Under the pieces are notes generated by a model. That model was not told the DNA's origin. It was given only the letters and a program-made list of their open reading frames with translations, and did not search any database. A stretch of 64,000 nt of DNA, from positions 56,221-120,220 of the forward strand of contig CACZAN010000002.1 in the NCBI GenBank assembly GCA_902779165.1, written 5' to 3'. The stretch is from an uncultured Bacteroidales bacterium (GTDB lineage Bacteria; Bacteroidota; Bacteroidia; Bacteroidales; Bacteroidaceae). The position numbers were made by a program, and so were the translations under genes. This document shows positions 8,195 through 17,282 of the stretch, in pieces (within the stretch, counting starts at the first letter, position 1; every line of letters begins with the position of its first letter).

Positions 8195-10591
8195 TTATTC
8201 CGTCTTGATACTATTCACCGGATTCTCTGTGGCAGCCCGCCAGCCTTGGATGCAGACGGTGGCGAGGGTAATGAATGAGACGGCGGCGAGGGCTACGGGG
8301 AAGAGCCACCAGTGGATGGAAGTGCGCTCGGCGAACGACTGGAGCCATTGATGCCCGATGTACCAGGCAATAGGCGCGGCAAGGACGAAGCAGCCGAGGA
8401 TGATGGCGACGTAGCGGCGGGAGAGTAACAGGAGGATTTCCTCCTCTGTGGAGCCGAAGACCTTGCGGATGCCGATTTCCTTGCGGCGGTACTCCGTTTC
8501 GAAAAGCGTGAGACAGAAGACACCGATGAGGGTGATGATGAGGCAGATGACCGAGAAGAGCAGCACCTGATGGATGAAGCGGAACTCCTCTTGATAGAGG
8601 TTCTCGAGTTGTTGGTCGAGGAAGCGAACGCCGACTTCGCTACCATCACCCATCTCGCGCAGCTTGTCTTCGATTTGGTGCCGCAGTTCCACCTTATTAC
8701 TATTACGCGCGAGGCGGACATTCAGGATATCAAGGCGGTCGCCCCAGTCTTTGTAGCGTTCGCCAAGGATGACGAAGGCCACTGGGTCGGCGGCGCGGTC
8801 CTGATGTACGCTGCCATAGCGCATGTTCTCGCAGACACCCACGACTGGCAGATCACCGTTCGTCAGTTCCTTGTCCATCTCCACCCAGCTCCAACGTTCG
8901 CGGGCGGCACGGTTGATGATGTAGCAGTCGCTGTCGTGCTCGTTGAAGTCACGGCCTTCGATAATCTTGATGCCCATCGTGCGCAGGTAGCGCCAGTCAA
9001 CCGGGAAGCAGGTGAAGGAAACAGCCTTGTCGCCATCGCCGCGGCCCCAGCCCATGTACTTGGGTTGCGAGCCCAACACCACATTGGAGTAGGCCACGTC
9101 CTCTACACCGCCCATTTGCATCAGCTCTGCCCGCACAGCATCCTTCTTGCCTTTCAGCTCGTCGGACAGCTGGCTGTAGAGCAGCTCGTCCTTGTCGAAG
9201 CCGTAGTCAGAGTGGTAGATAAAATGGCTCTGGAGATAGAGTATGCCGATGTAGATAACGAGGATGAGACTGATAAAGACCTGTAGGGCAACGAGGGCTG
9301 TGCGCAGCTGGCGGCCCTTGGGTGTGAGACCGAAGGAGCCTTTCAGCGCCAATGCGGGCTGGAAGGAAGTAACGAAGAAGGCGGGATAGGTGCCGGCGGT
9401 GATGCCGATGAGAACCGCGATGGCGGCAGTCCATCCCACCAGCGGCAGGTGATTAACAAGGGAGATATCGCTGGAGAAGAGTTCTGCGATGGCGGGCCAC
9501 TGTGAAAGCAGATAGATAACTCCTAAACTAAGGATGAAGGCAGAGAGAGCGGTGGCCACAGTCTCGGCAATGAGGTTCAGGCGCAGTGTGCTGGCTTGCT
9601 CGCCAAGGACACGCCGCGTGTTCACACCCCGCACCCGCATTGGGCTCTCGGCCAACGTGAAGTTGAGGAAGTTGATGGCGGCCACGAGCAAGATTACCAC
9701 GCACGCCCATATAAGAATAAGGTGTACGGTGCGGTTGCCCGTGTCGCTGGGATTGACGCCGGAGAAATAGGTCTCCGTGAGCGGCGTGAGGCGGAAGTCC
9801 AGCCTCCCGAAGTAGTCTTCAATCTGCTGGTCCCACTCGGCACGTTCTTCAGCATTGAGTTTGTCGTATTCATCGGCTTGCTCAGCCATGACAACCTTAC
9901 GGAAGGTGGCCTTCACTCGCTCCTTAAATTCGGCGCGGAAGGCCTCGGCATCCACGGCGGCGTGAAGGAGCAGGTAGCCATTGTAGCTCCATTCGCTATA
10001 GTTGTTGTGGTTTTCCTCGCCCATGGAGCTATAGATGGCGTTCATCAGGAAGCAGTTCTCGGGGAAGTCGCGATAGACGCCCATCACGCGAACGCTGTCC
10101 TCGCCGACGCGGAGGTAGCGTCCTGCGGCCATCGTGGTGTCGAAGAAGCGTTTGGCTAATGAGGAGGGGATGATGACGCCCTCAGCAGGTGCCTCCCACG
10201 TCAGCTTGCCGTCCAAACACTCGGCACCGAAGGGCAGCAGCGACGATTCGCCGTGAATCTTTGCTGCCGCACACTCCACCGGTGTCTCGCCCTGATAGAC
10301 CTCTTGCATCCATCCCCACCTGGGCACGATGGTGCCAGCCTCTACTTCAGGCAGTTGCATCATCATTTCCAGTACGGGGCGGTTGCAATTTACGTCCCAG
10401 GGTGCATCGAGGTTCATCTTCGCCTCTACGCGGAAGAGGCGTTCGGCATCGGGTATGCCACGATTATAACCCGCGTTGTACAGCACCTGCGTCATGAACA
10501 GGTAGAAGGCAGCGAAGGCCACGGTCAAGCCAAAGAGATTCAGAGCGGTGGCGGTCTTGAAGCGGCGCGCCAGGTAGAAGAGAGAAGACAT
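8195..10591 (-). CDS. FtsX-like ABC transporter permease (second of three)
   Basis: A 798-residue permease beginning MSSLFYLARRFKTATALN and ending GWRAATENPVNSIKTE. The two FtsX domains carry MRVRGVNTRRVLGEQ and KEIGIRKVFGSTEEEI. It is a close paralog of the protein at 11976-14354 over its whole length, with the same first 18 and last 15 or so residues. Upstream DNA of about 110 bp, including the CAAAGGTA promoter element, is almost identical in the two copies, which points to recent duplication or gene conversion. It heads a permease-permease-ATPase transcription unit. Confidence 0.9.
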   Translation of the reverse strand: MSSLFYLARRFKTATALNLFGLTVAFAAFYLFMTQVLYNAGYNRGIPDAERLFRVEAKMNLDAPWDVNCNRPVLEMMMQLPEVEAGTIVPRWGWMQEVYQGETPVECAAAKIHGESSLLPFGAECLDGKLTWEAPAEGVIIPSSLAKRFFDTTMAAGRYLRVGEDSVRVMGVYRDFPENCFLMNAIYSSMGEENHNNYSEWSYNGYLLLHAAVDAEAFRAEFKERVKATFRKVVMAEQADEYDKLNAEERAEWDQQIEDYFGRLDFRLTPLTETYFSGVNPSDTGNRTVHLILIWACVVILLVAAINFLNFTLAESPMRVRGVNTRRVLGEQASTLRLNLIAETVATALSAFILSLGVIYLLSQWPAIAELFSSDISLVNHLPLVGWTAAIAVLIGITAGTYPAFFVTSFQPALALKGSFGLTPKGRQLRTALVALQVFISLILVIYIGILYLQSHFIYHSDYGFDKDELLYSQLSDELKGKKDAVRAELMQMGGVEDVAYSNVVLGSQPKYMGWGRGDGDKAVSFTCFPVDWRYLRTMGIKIIEGRDFNEHDSDCYIINRAARERWSWVEMDKELTNGDLPVVGVCENMRYGSVHQDRAADPVAFVILGERYKDWGDRLDILNVRLARNSNKVELRHQIEDKLREMGDGSEVGVRFLDQQLENLYQEEFRFIHQVLLFSVICLIITLIGVFCLTLFETEYRRKEIGIRKVFGSTEEEILLLLSRRYVAIILGCFVLAAPIAWYIGHQWLQSFAERTSIHWWLFPVALAAVSFITLATVCIQGWRAATENPVNSIKTE

Positions 10592-10655
10592 GATGATTTA
10601 CGATTTGACGAATTACGAATTTGCGATTGCTTAGGCTAATGCCCGTTTGCGAGTG

Positions 10656-10663
10656 CAAAGGTA
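10656..10663 (-). promoter_or_regulatory. -7 promoter element (TACCTTTG) of the second permease gene
   Basis: CAAAGGTA on the plus strand is TACCTTTG on the minus strand, 65 bp before the ATG at 10591. The same element and its surroundings recur at 14419-14426. Confidence 0.6.
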
Positions 10664-10792
10664 CATACAAATTCCCTTTACCTGCAAGACCTCCGTCCCA
10701 CTTTCTGCCCCTTCTTCACAAAAAACGTCTAAAAATTGGACACTCTTTGCAGAACTCTTGGGCTTTAGCGCTGTTCTTATATAGAAAAGGTG

Positions 10793-10800
10793 TATCTTTG
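10793..10800 (+). promoter_or_regulatory. -7 promoter element (TATCTTTG) of the RAYT gene
   Basis: TATCTTTG matches TAnnTTTG and lies 28 bp before the GTG proposed as start of the transposase-like gene. This argues against a translation start further upstream. Confidence 0.55.
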
Positions 10801-10827
10801 TGCCATCGAAACGTAACTTCTATTATT

Positions 10828-11913
10828 GTGACAGAGGAAGAGTTCAGGAAACATAAAGCCTTTGCGGGAGAGAAGATACCTTCCATGCTTCGCCGACGGG
10901 TAGGGCATGACTACCATTCCCGGAGAATCTATCTTGTCACCCTGACCGTGGAGGCGAGACGTCCACTGCTGGGGCAGCTGGTGGGCAATGCCGAGGCACC
11001 AGACGATTCGGCAGAAGCACCCCGTGTTGAGCTGTCGGAGTTGGGAAAGCGTGTGGAAGCCTGCTGGAAATACATCTCACGCGAACACCCGGAAGTGGAG
11101 GTGCTGGCAACCATGATCATGCCCGATCACTTGCATGGCATCCTCTTCGTAGAACGCCAGATGGAACAGCATCTGGGTATGATCATCAAGGGCTTCAAGG
11201 TGGGTTGCAATAAGGCCTACCGTGCACTGCTACCCTCCCTGGCCTCCAGGTCTGCCTTGCTACAGCAGCAACAGTCTTCTTTGCTGCAACACTGTTGCAG
11301 CATAGGGGACCAGGGGGACAGGAAAGGGGACAACAAAAAGGAAGGCCTCCTTCCCTGCGGATATCTCTTTGCCCGCGGCTACAACGACCATATCCTTGAG
11401 GGAGCGGGGGAACTCGAACGCTGGTTTGCCTATCTGCGTGACAACCCTCGTCGTCTGGCTCTCAAGCGGGCTTATCCGGACTTCTTCCGTGTGCGCTTCG
11501 GCATTACCATCGGCTCCCAGACTTACGCCGCCATAGGCAACCGGTTTCTCCTCTCTTATCCTCAGAAGTTGCAGGTTCAGTGTTCCCGTCGACTGACTGA
11601 CGAGGAGATACAAGCCACCACTGCGACCTTCCTTCAACGGGCAAGGCAAGGGGCAGTCCTTGTCTCGCCTGCAATATCTAAAGGAGAGCAGGCTGTGATG
11701 CGCGCGGCCCTCGATGCGCGTCTGCCGCTTATCTTCCTCACTCCATGGGGCTTCAACTCCTTCTCCAAGCCCGGTCATCAGTATTTCGAGGCCTGCTCCG
11801 AGGGCCTTTTCCTCATCCTTGCACCTTGGCCTCACGAGAACCAGCGGATTCCCCTGACAAGGCAGATGTGCCTGCAGCTGAACACGATGACGGCGGTGAT
11901 TTGCGGGGTTTAG
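10828..11913 (+). CDS. REP-associated tyrosine transposase (RAYT, Y1/HUH) with C-terminal Rossmann-like domain
   Basis: A protein of about 361 residues from GTG 10828 (the ATG at 10885 is an alternative). The Y1-transposase part has TVEARRPLLGQL, the HUH motif HLH in MIMPDHLHGILF (H101, H103), and the candidate catalytic Tyr202 in FAYLRDNPRR, in the usual RAYT order. Between HUH and Tyr, at about residues 143-175, an insertion rich in Gln/Leu is encoded by a REP-like palindrome. After residue 225 an extra domain follows: GAVLVSPAISKGEQAVMRAA then LPLIFLTPWGFNSFSKPG and FLILAPWP. This pattern recalls the DprA/SLOG nucleotide-binding fold. RAYTs are single-copy domesticated relatives of IS200 transposases that act on REP palindromes. 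A second palindrome lies just after the stop. The gene sits between two duplicated permease genes. Confidence 0.8.
   Translation: MTEEEFRKHKAFAGEKIPSMLRRRVGHDYHSRRIYLVTLTVEARRPLLGQLVGNAEAPDDSAEAPRVELSELGKRVEACWKYISREHPEVEVLATMIMPDHLHGILFVERQMEQHLGMIIKGFKVGCNKAYRALLPSLASRSALLQQQQSSLLQHCCSIGDQGDRKGDNKKEGLLPCGYLFARGYNDHILEGAGELERWFAYLRDNPRRLALKRAYPDFFRVRFGITIGSQTYAAIGNRFLLSYPQKLQVQCSRRLTDEEIQATTATFLQRARQGAVLVSPAISKGEQAVMRAALDARLPLIFLTPWGFNSFSKPGHQYFEACSEGLFLILAPWPHENQRIPLTRQMCLQLNTMTAVICGV
11281..11304. repeat. REP-like palindrome inside the RAYT gene
   Basis: GCTGCAACA and TGTTGCAGC form a perfect 9-bp stem around one base, and the match with the palindrome at 11940-11964 extends to TTGCTGCAACA...TGTTGCAGCATA. 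It is translated in frame as part of a Gln/Leu/Cys insertion. Confidence 0.8.
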
Positions 11914-11939
11914 AGTCTGCTTCCTTTGCTGATGTTTCC

Positions 11940-11964
11940 TATGCTGCAACAATGTTGCAGCATA
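11940..11964. repeat. REP-like palindrome directly downstream of the RAYT gene
   Basis: TATGCTGCAACA and its exact reverse complement flank a single A. It lies between the RAYT stop (11913) and the stop of the minus-strand permease gene (11976). It may be a RAYT substrate and could also act as a terminator for either gene. Confidence 0.8.
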
Positions 11965-11975
11965 GAAGGACAGGG

Positions 11976-14354
11976 TCACTCTGTCTTGATGCTATTCACC
12001 GGATTCTCCGTAGCAGCCCGCCAGCCTTGGATGCAGACGGTGGCGAGGGTAATGAGGCTGACGGCTGCGAGGGCGAGGGGGAAGAGCCACCAGTAGATGG
12101 GGGTGCGCTCGGCGAAGGATTGGAGCCACTGGGTGCCGAGGTAGTAGGCAGCGGGAGCGGCGAGGATGAAACTGATGAGGATGATGGCGACGTAGCGGCG
12201 GGAGAGCAACAGGAGGATGGCTTCCTCGGTGGAGCCGAAAACCTTACGGATGCCGATTTCCTTGCGGCGGTACTCCGTCTCGAAGAGCGTCAGGCAGAAG
12301 ACACCGATGAGGGTGATGATGAGGCAGATGACCGAGAAGAGCAGCACCTGACGGATGAAGCGCAGTTCCTCCTGATAGGTGATTTCCAAGTCTTGGTCGA
12401 TGAAGCGCACTTCGGGCTGCTCTTCAAGGCCAAGTCCTGTCAGGCTCTCAGTAATCATGCGGCGCAGTTGCACCTTATCGGTGCCTGCGGTGGTGCGAAT
12501 AAACATATAATTATATGCCCCGAAATCCTGATCATTCTCGTCATAGGCGATGAAGGCCATGGGCTTCTGCGTGCGGTCGGCACGGGCGGTGCTGAAACGG
12601 AGGTCGGCGCACACACCCACGACATTACCCATGTCGCTGAGTAACGGCTTGTCCATCTCCACCCAGTTCCAGGCGCGGCGGCCCGCTTCGTTGATGATGA
12701 ACACTTGGTGGTCATGCTGGTTGAAGTCGCGTCCCTCGACAATACGGATGCCCATTGTACGCAGAAACTGCCACGAAACGGGGAAGACTGCCATGGTCTC
12801 TATCTGGTGATCGTCGTCGCCGCGGCCCCAACTCATGAAGCCGTTGCCCACGCCGAGGAGGAACTGCGAGTAGGCCACGTCCTCCACGCCCGACAACCTG
12901 AGCAGCTCGCCTTGCGCGGCATCTTTCTTCGCCCGGAGCTCATTGTTCATCCTCACATAGAGCACCTCGTCCTTGTCGAAGCCGTAGTCGGAGGTGAAGA
13001 GGTAGTGGCTTTGCAGGTAGAGGATGGCGATATAAACGACCATGATGCAGGAGATGAAGAGCTGCAAGGCAATGAGTGCGGTGCGCAGCTGGCGGCCACG
13101 GGGCGTGAGGCCTGCGCTGCCTTTCAGTGCCAAGGCGGGCTGGAACGAGGTGACGTAGAAAGCGGGATAGATGCCGGCCACGATGCCCACGGCCATGGCC
13201 AGTAGGGCCGTCCACGCCAGCAGCGTGAGGTGGTTGCCTAGGTTGATGTTGCCTACCGTGAGCTCGCTCATCAGTGGCCATTGTGTCAACAGATATGCGG
13301 CACCGACGGCGAGGACGTAAGCGGCAAGTGCCGTCGTCAACGTCTCGGCGATGAGAGCGACTCGGATGCTTCCCAGCGTACTGCCGAGGACGCGCCGTGT
13401 GTTCACACCCTTGACGCGCATCGGTGCCTCGGCCAGGGTGAAGTTCAGGAAGTTGATGGCAGCCACGATGAGCAGTATCATGCAGGCTACGATGAGCACG
13501 CCATCGACTAACCGGTTCCCTTTGTCCACGCGGTCATCCACGCCGGAGAAGTAGGTCTCCGTCACAGGTGTGAGGCGGAACTGCATGGCGCCGTAGGAGT
13601 CGCTGATTTTGTTCCAACTGTCCGCTCCCCACTGCGAGGTCATAGCATCGCGGAGCTTGCTGAAGTACGCCTTGCGAAACGCAGCAAGCACGGCTGCCGT
13701 GTCGGCCTCGGCGGTCAGGCGGACGTAGCAGTCGAAATTATAGTTGTTGAATGCCCCCAGGTCCCTGTCGCCAAAGTTCTCCACCACGGCGTTCTTGAAG
13801 CCGCAGGCCTCGGGGAAGTCGGCATAGACGCCGCGTACCGTGATGCTGTCCTGCCCGTCCCATAGGGCGCGGCCTGCCACCTGCGTCTCATTATTAAAAT
13901 AGGTACGCGCGATGGACTCGGCGATGAGCACGCCACCCGTGTCGCCCTCGTCCCAATCCAATCGGCCGTCGAGGCAGCGGGGGTGCAAGGTGGTGAGGCC
14001 GTGGCTGTCCGTGGTGAGGAAGTCGAAGTGGAACTCCGAATCGCCACGCAGATAGCGGCGCTCATACCAGCCCGACTGCGCCAGCATCACGCTCTCCACT
14101 TGCGGTACCGTGGCCAACTCTTCGCCAGCGAAGCGCGATGTATTGCTGCTCCAGCGGCCTTCGTTGTCCCCCCATAAAGAGGTGAGCTCAAAGCGGTACA
14201 GTCGGTCGGCATCAGTAAGCTCGCGGTTGAAGCTGTGGTTGTACAGCACCTGCGTCATGAACAGGTAGAAGGCGGCGAAAGCTACGACGAGGCCGATGAA
14301 GTTCAGGGCGGTGGCCGTCTTGAAGCGGCGCGCCAGGTAAAAGAGAGAAGACAT
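11976..14354 (-). CDS. FtsX-like ABC transporter permease (third of three)
   Basis: A 792-residue paralog of the protein at 8195-10591, with the same first 18 residues and C-terminal end GWRAATENPVNSIKTE. FtsX signatures are MRVKGVNTRRVLGSTLGS and KEIGIRKVFGSTEEAI. The periplasmic parts (for example residues 40-270) differ most, which suggests that the two copies have diverged in the sensing or substrate-contact domains while keeping the membrane parts. It has its own promoter copy. The RAYT gene on the opposite strand separates it from its sister, so co-transcription through that region is possible but not shown. Confidence 0.9.
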   Translation of the reverse strand: MSSLFYLARRFKTATALNFIGLVVAFAAFYLFMTQVLYNHSFNRELTDADRLYRFELTSLWGDNEGRWSSNTSRFAGEELATVPQVESVMLAQSGWYERRYLRGDSEFHFDFLTTDSHGLTTLHPRCLDGRLDWDEGDTGGVLIAESIARTYFNNETQVAGRALWDGQDSITVRGVYADFPEACGFKNAVVENFGDRDLGAFNNYNFDCYVRLTAEADTAAVLAAFRKAYFSKLRDAMTSQWGADSWNKISDSYGAMQFRLTPVTETYFSGVDDRVDKGNRLVDGVLIVACMILLIVAAINFLNFTLAEAPMRVKGVNTRRVLGSTLGSIRVALIAETLTTALAAYVLAVGAAYLLTQWPLMSELTVGNINLGNHLTLLAWTALLAMAVGIVAGIYPAFYVTSFQPALALKGSAGLTPRGRQLRTALIALQLFISCIMVVYIAILYLQSHYLFTSDYGFDKDEVLYVRMNNELRAKKDAAQGELLRLSGVEDVAYSQFLLGVGNGFMSWGRGDDDHQIETMAVFPVSWQFLRTMGIRIVEGRDFNQHDHQVFIINEAGRRAWNWVEMDKPLLSDMGNVVGVCADLRFSTARADRTQKPMAFIAYDENDQDFGAYNYMFIRTTAGTDKVQLRRMITESLTGLGLEEQPEVRFIDQDLEITYQEELRFIRQVLLFSVICLIITLIGVFCLTLFETEYRRKEIGIRKVFGSTEEAILLLLSRRYVAIILISFILAAPAAYYLGTQWLQSFAERTPIYWWLFPLALAAVSLITLATVCIQGWRAATENPVNSIKTE

Positions 14355-14418
14355 GATGATTTACGATTTGACGAATTACGAATTTGCGATTGCTTAGGCT
14401 AATGCCCGTTTGCGAGTG

Positions 14419-14426
14419 CAAAGGTA
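14419..14426 (-). promoter_or_regulatory. -7 promoter element (TACCTTTG) of the third permease gene
   Basis: CAAAGGTA on the plus strand, in an about 110-bp block almost identical to the one upstream of the second permease gene (compare 10590-10700 with 14353-14465). Confidence 0.6.
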
Positions 14427-14552
14427 CGTACAAATTCCCTTTACCTGCAAGCCCTCCGTCCCACTTTTTGCTTCCGCAGACATAAAAACGTCAAAAAAAT
14501 GGACACTCCTCCCTACGCGCCTCTCATCAAAAAACATTTTTTAACTTGAAAA

Positions 14553-14590
14553 AGAGCGCACCTGTCACCAATCCGTGACGGGTGCGCTCT
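14553..14590 (-). terminator. Rho-independent terminator of the GH51-GH43-GH53 operon
   Basis: Ten-base arms AGAGCGCACC and GGTGCGCTCT, with an inner GTCAC/GTGAC pair, are followed on the minus strand by TTTTTC. It lies 21 bp after the stop of the GH53-esterase gene. Confidence 0.85.
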
Positions 14591-14610
14591 TGCAGATTCT
14601 GGAGCCCTGA

Positions 14611-17250
14611 TTACTTGAAGTTTTTGTGCTTGATGGTCCACTGGTCATAGCCCGTCAGGTCACTTTGGAGGAAGAGAGCCTCAGGCTCGCTCTTGCCCTT
14701 CAGCTGCCAGTCCAGCCAAGCGCGTACCATGCGTGCATTGGATCCGCCGAGGGGTTGCTCATAGGTACCGCCATGACCGCTCTGGGTGTTGTCGGCCAGA
14801 ACCACAGGCACCTTCTTGATGGCCTCGTAGTCCATCTGTGCGTTCTGCCAAGCTACGTCCGTGGTGCCTCCGACGAGGTAGAGGATGGGACCGTGAAGTT
14901 GCTTCAGGGACAGGGCGCTCGCATCCGCCATCGTCATCTTGCCCATGCCGGCGTTGAGGATGAGGTAGGTCTTCAGACGCGGGTCAGCGGCATTGGCCAG
15001 CACCTGTGCACCGCCGCATGAATGACCCGCAGCGGCCATACGCGTCGTGTCCACCTTATTATAATATGGTGAGGCGGGGTCGGCAGCACGCTGGCAGATC
15101 CAGTCGAGCGCCTTCTGCACCATCGACGACGGCGTGTGCTGATCCTTCTCATGTTGTGCCATCATCTGCAGTTCGCCGATGGCGACCACCACGTAGCCGT
15201 AGGATGCCACTTCGGTGAGCATATTCTCATAACCGATACTGGTGTCCATGCAGCCGCCGTTGCAGAAGATGAGCACGGGCAGTTGTTCCCGCTTCACCTC
15301 GCCGCGTCCAAACAGACCTCGCTGGCCCACATTCATGGCGGCATCCAGGTTCATAGGCCTGTAGACCACGAAGTCCGGCAGCGTTTTCTCGCGCACGGCC
15401 ACGGCCTTGAAGGGTCCGCTGCCGCCATACTCAGGCACCTTCATCTGCTCGAAGCTGACGCTGGGGTCGTCGTGCCGGAGGTGGCGTGCGAAGAAGGCAT
15501 CCAGTGCCGGACGGGTGAACTCCAGTTGCTGGTCGAAGGCCACGCCGTGCTGGCCGTGGACCTTCACATAGTCCACCCGTGCGCCAGCTCGCTGCATCTT
15601 CGTGACCCAGTCTTCGGTCAGGTCAGGTCGCACGACGGGATCCTCGCCTCCTTGCAGCACGAGGAAGGGTGTCTCTGATGCTCCGATGTAGCCTATGGGC
15701 CACCACTCGGTGTGGTCGGCCCACTCGCCGGCACGTCCGATCTCCGTGGGAGGTGCGCCGCCGGCAGCGCAAGCCACCGAGCAGTCGTAGTCCTTCCACG
15801 GGTCGGCATTGTCGTTGAAAGCCGTGCTGCCGGCTGCCACGCCCGCCATGAGCGAGAGGTGTCCGCCGGCCGAGTGGCCGTAGGTGCCGATGCGGTTGGG
15901 GTCGATGCCCAGCTGCTCGGCATGAGCCTTCATCCAGCGGATGGCGCAGCGCACGTCCTCGATGCAGGCGGGCAGGGGCGCTTCCTGCACGAGGCGGTAG
16001 TTCATGTTGCAGACGACATAGCCCTTCAGGGCATAGTCCACCATGAGGGTGCGATAGACCATGTCGTTCTTCGAGCCTGCGCTCCATCCCCCACCGTGGA
16101 TGATGAGGATGGCAGGGCGGCTCTTCTGCGGACCGAAGAGGGGCTGAGCCAGGTCGAGGACGCAGGACGGCTCCTGTTTATAATGGATATTCTCCGTGAT
16201 GGTGATCTGCTGCTGGCTGGCATCCACGAAGCCCTCCATGATGGCCGTGGGTGCGGCGTTGTGGTCGAAAGCTCCCAGCTTGTAGCCTCCGGGCAGGCAT
16301 TGCGGTTCCCAGTAGAAGACGCCGCGGCAGTGACCGTTGGTGGCCGTGCGAGCCTCACGGATGACGCGTGCCAACTGGCGGCGTCCCTCCTCCATCTTTT
16401 CCGGGTGCTGCTCGTCGACCTCAAAGCCAGTCTCCACGATCATCACGTCGCACCCATATTTCTCGCTGCAGTGGCGGATGTTAGCCATACAGTCGGTGAT
16501 GATCTTGTTGTCTTGTTCGGGTGTGCCTCCCTTGGTGGCCCAGTAGGGATAGAGCGACATGCCTATCATATCCCACTTGCCACCGTACTTCTTGATGATG
16601 TCGAGGTTCCAGTCGTAGAGGCTCTGCTTGTGGCCCCGGTCCAGGTGTACAAGGACGGTAGCCTGCGGAAACACCTCTTTCACGGCATCGTAGCCGGCAC
16701 GTATGAACCCCGCATACTGCTTGGGGTTCTTCTCAATATGTCCCATGGGCCACAGCAGTCCGTTGGCCGTCTCGTTGCCCACCTGCACCCAGCGCGGCTC
16801 GATGTCGTTCTGCTTTAGGAGCGAGAGGACGTCGATTGTGTGCTCGCGGACATCCTGCTGCATCTGTTTATACGAGTGTCCCTGCCAGGCAGCAGGGATG
16901 GGCTGTTTGGCGGGGTCGGCCCACGAGTCGGCATAGTGGAAGTCCACCATGAGGTCCATGTCCAGCGCCTTCACGCGGCGTGCCATGGCCAGCAGTATGT
17001 TCTTGTCGCAGTCTCCGCCTCGGGGATTGACCCAGACGCGCATGCGAATGGCGGACATCTGGTAGTCGTTCTTCAAGAGCTCCAGGCACTCCCGTTCCTG
17101 TCCGTTGCGGTCGTGGAACTTCACCCCACGACGTTCCTGCCCCGTGAGGAATCCCACGTCGGCTCCCTTAACAAAATCTTTTGTGGCGCTCTGTGCGTCC
17201 GCCAACAGCGGCAGCACCAGCAGCAAGAGGGAAATCCATGTCTTTTTCAT
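14611..17250 (-). CDS. Three-domain enzyme: GH53 endo-beta-1,4-galactanase fused to two alpha/beta-hydrolase esterases
   Basis: An 879-residue secreted protein (signal peptide 1-20, ending ADAQ). Residues 25-345 are a GH53 galactanase with acid/base Glu160 in VQVGNET and nucleophile Glu273 in IVETGF. Residues 355-595 are an esterase/lipase domain with oxyanion motif IIHGGGW and nucleophile Ser460 in GHSAGG, as in acetyl-xylan or feruloyl esterases. Residues 605-865 are a second alpha/beta hydrolase with nucleophile Ser744 in GHSCGG and the NGGC oxyanion region. GH53 cleaves beta-1,4-galactan side chains of pectin, and the esterases would remove acetyl or feruloyl groups from the same chains. 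It is the last gene of the operon after GH51 and GH43 (32-bp gap). The two esterase specificities are inferred, not proven. Confidence 0.9.
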   Translation of the reverse strand: MKKTWISLLLLVLPLLADAQSATKDFVKGADVGFLTGQERRGVKFHDRNGQERECLELLKNDYQMSAIRMRVWVNPRGGDCDKNILLAMARRVKALDMDLMVDFHYADSWADPAKQPIPAAWQGHSYKQMQQDVREHTIDVLSLLKQNDIEPRWVQVGNETANGLLWPMGHIEKNPKQYAGFIRAGYDAVKEVFPQATVLVHLDRGHKQSLYDWNLDIIKKYGGKWDMIGMSLYPYWATKGGTPEQDNKIITDCMANIRHCSEKYGCDVMIVETGFEVDEQHPEKMEEGRRQLARVIREARTATNGHCRGVFYWEPQCLPGGYKLGAFDHNAAPTAIMEGFVDASQQQITITENIHYKQEPSCVLDLAQPLFGPQKSRPAILIIHGGGWSAGSKNDMVYRTLMVDYALKGYVVCNMNYRLVQEAPLPACIEDVRCAIRWMKAHAEQLGIDPNRIGTYGHSAGGHLSLMAGVAAGSTAFNDNADPWKDYDCSVACAAGGAPPTEIGRAGEWADHTEWWPIGYIGASETPFLVLQGGEDPVVRPDLTEDWVTKMQRAGARVDYVKVHGQHGVAFDQQLEFTRPALDAFFARHLRHDDPSVSFEQMKVPEYGGSGPFKAVAVREKTLPDFVVYRPMNLDAAMNVGQRGLFGRGEVKREQLPVLIFCNGGCMDTSIGYENMLTEVASYGYVVVAIGELQMMAQHEKDQHTPSSMVQKALDWICQRAADPASPYYNKVDTTRMAAAGHSCGGAQVLANAADPRLKTYLILNAGMGKMTMADASALSLKQLHGPILYLVGGTTDVAWQNAQMDYEAIKKVPVVLADNTQSGHGGTYEQPLGGSNARMVRAWLDWQLKGKSEPEALFLQSDLTGYDQWTIKHKNFK

Positions 17251-17282
17251 ACTTTCAGAGAGATTTTTTTATGTGATATATG

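Noticed and set aside
10621-10827. N-terminal extension of the RAYT gene to a TTG at 10621
   Set aside because: It would cross the promoter of the permease gene and the TATCTTTG element at 10793, and the extra residues match no RAYT.
10590-14465. Composite transposon formed by the duplicated promoter blocks flanking the RAYT
   Set aside because: The duplicated blocks belong to the permease genes and are direct copies, with no terminal inverted repeats or transposase of IS type. RAYTs do not form such composites.
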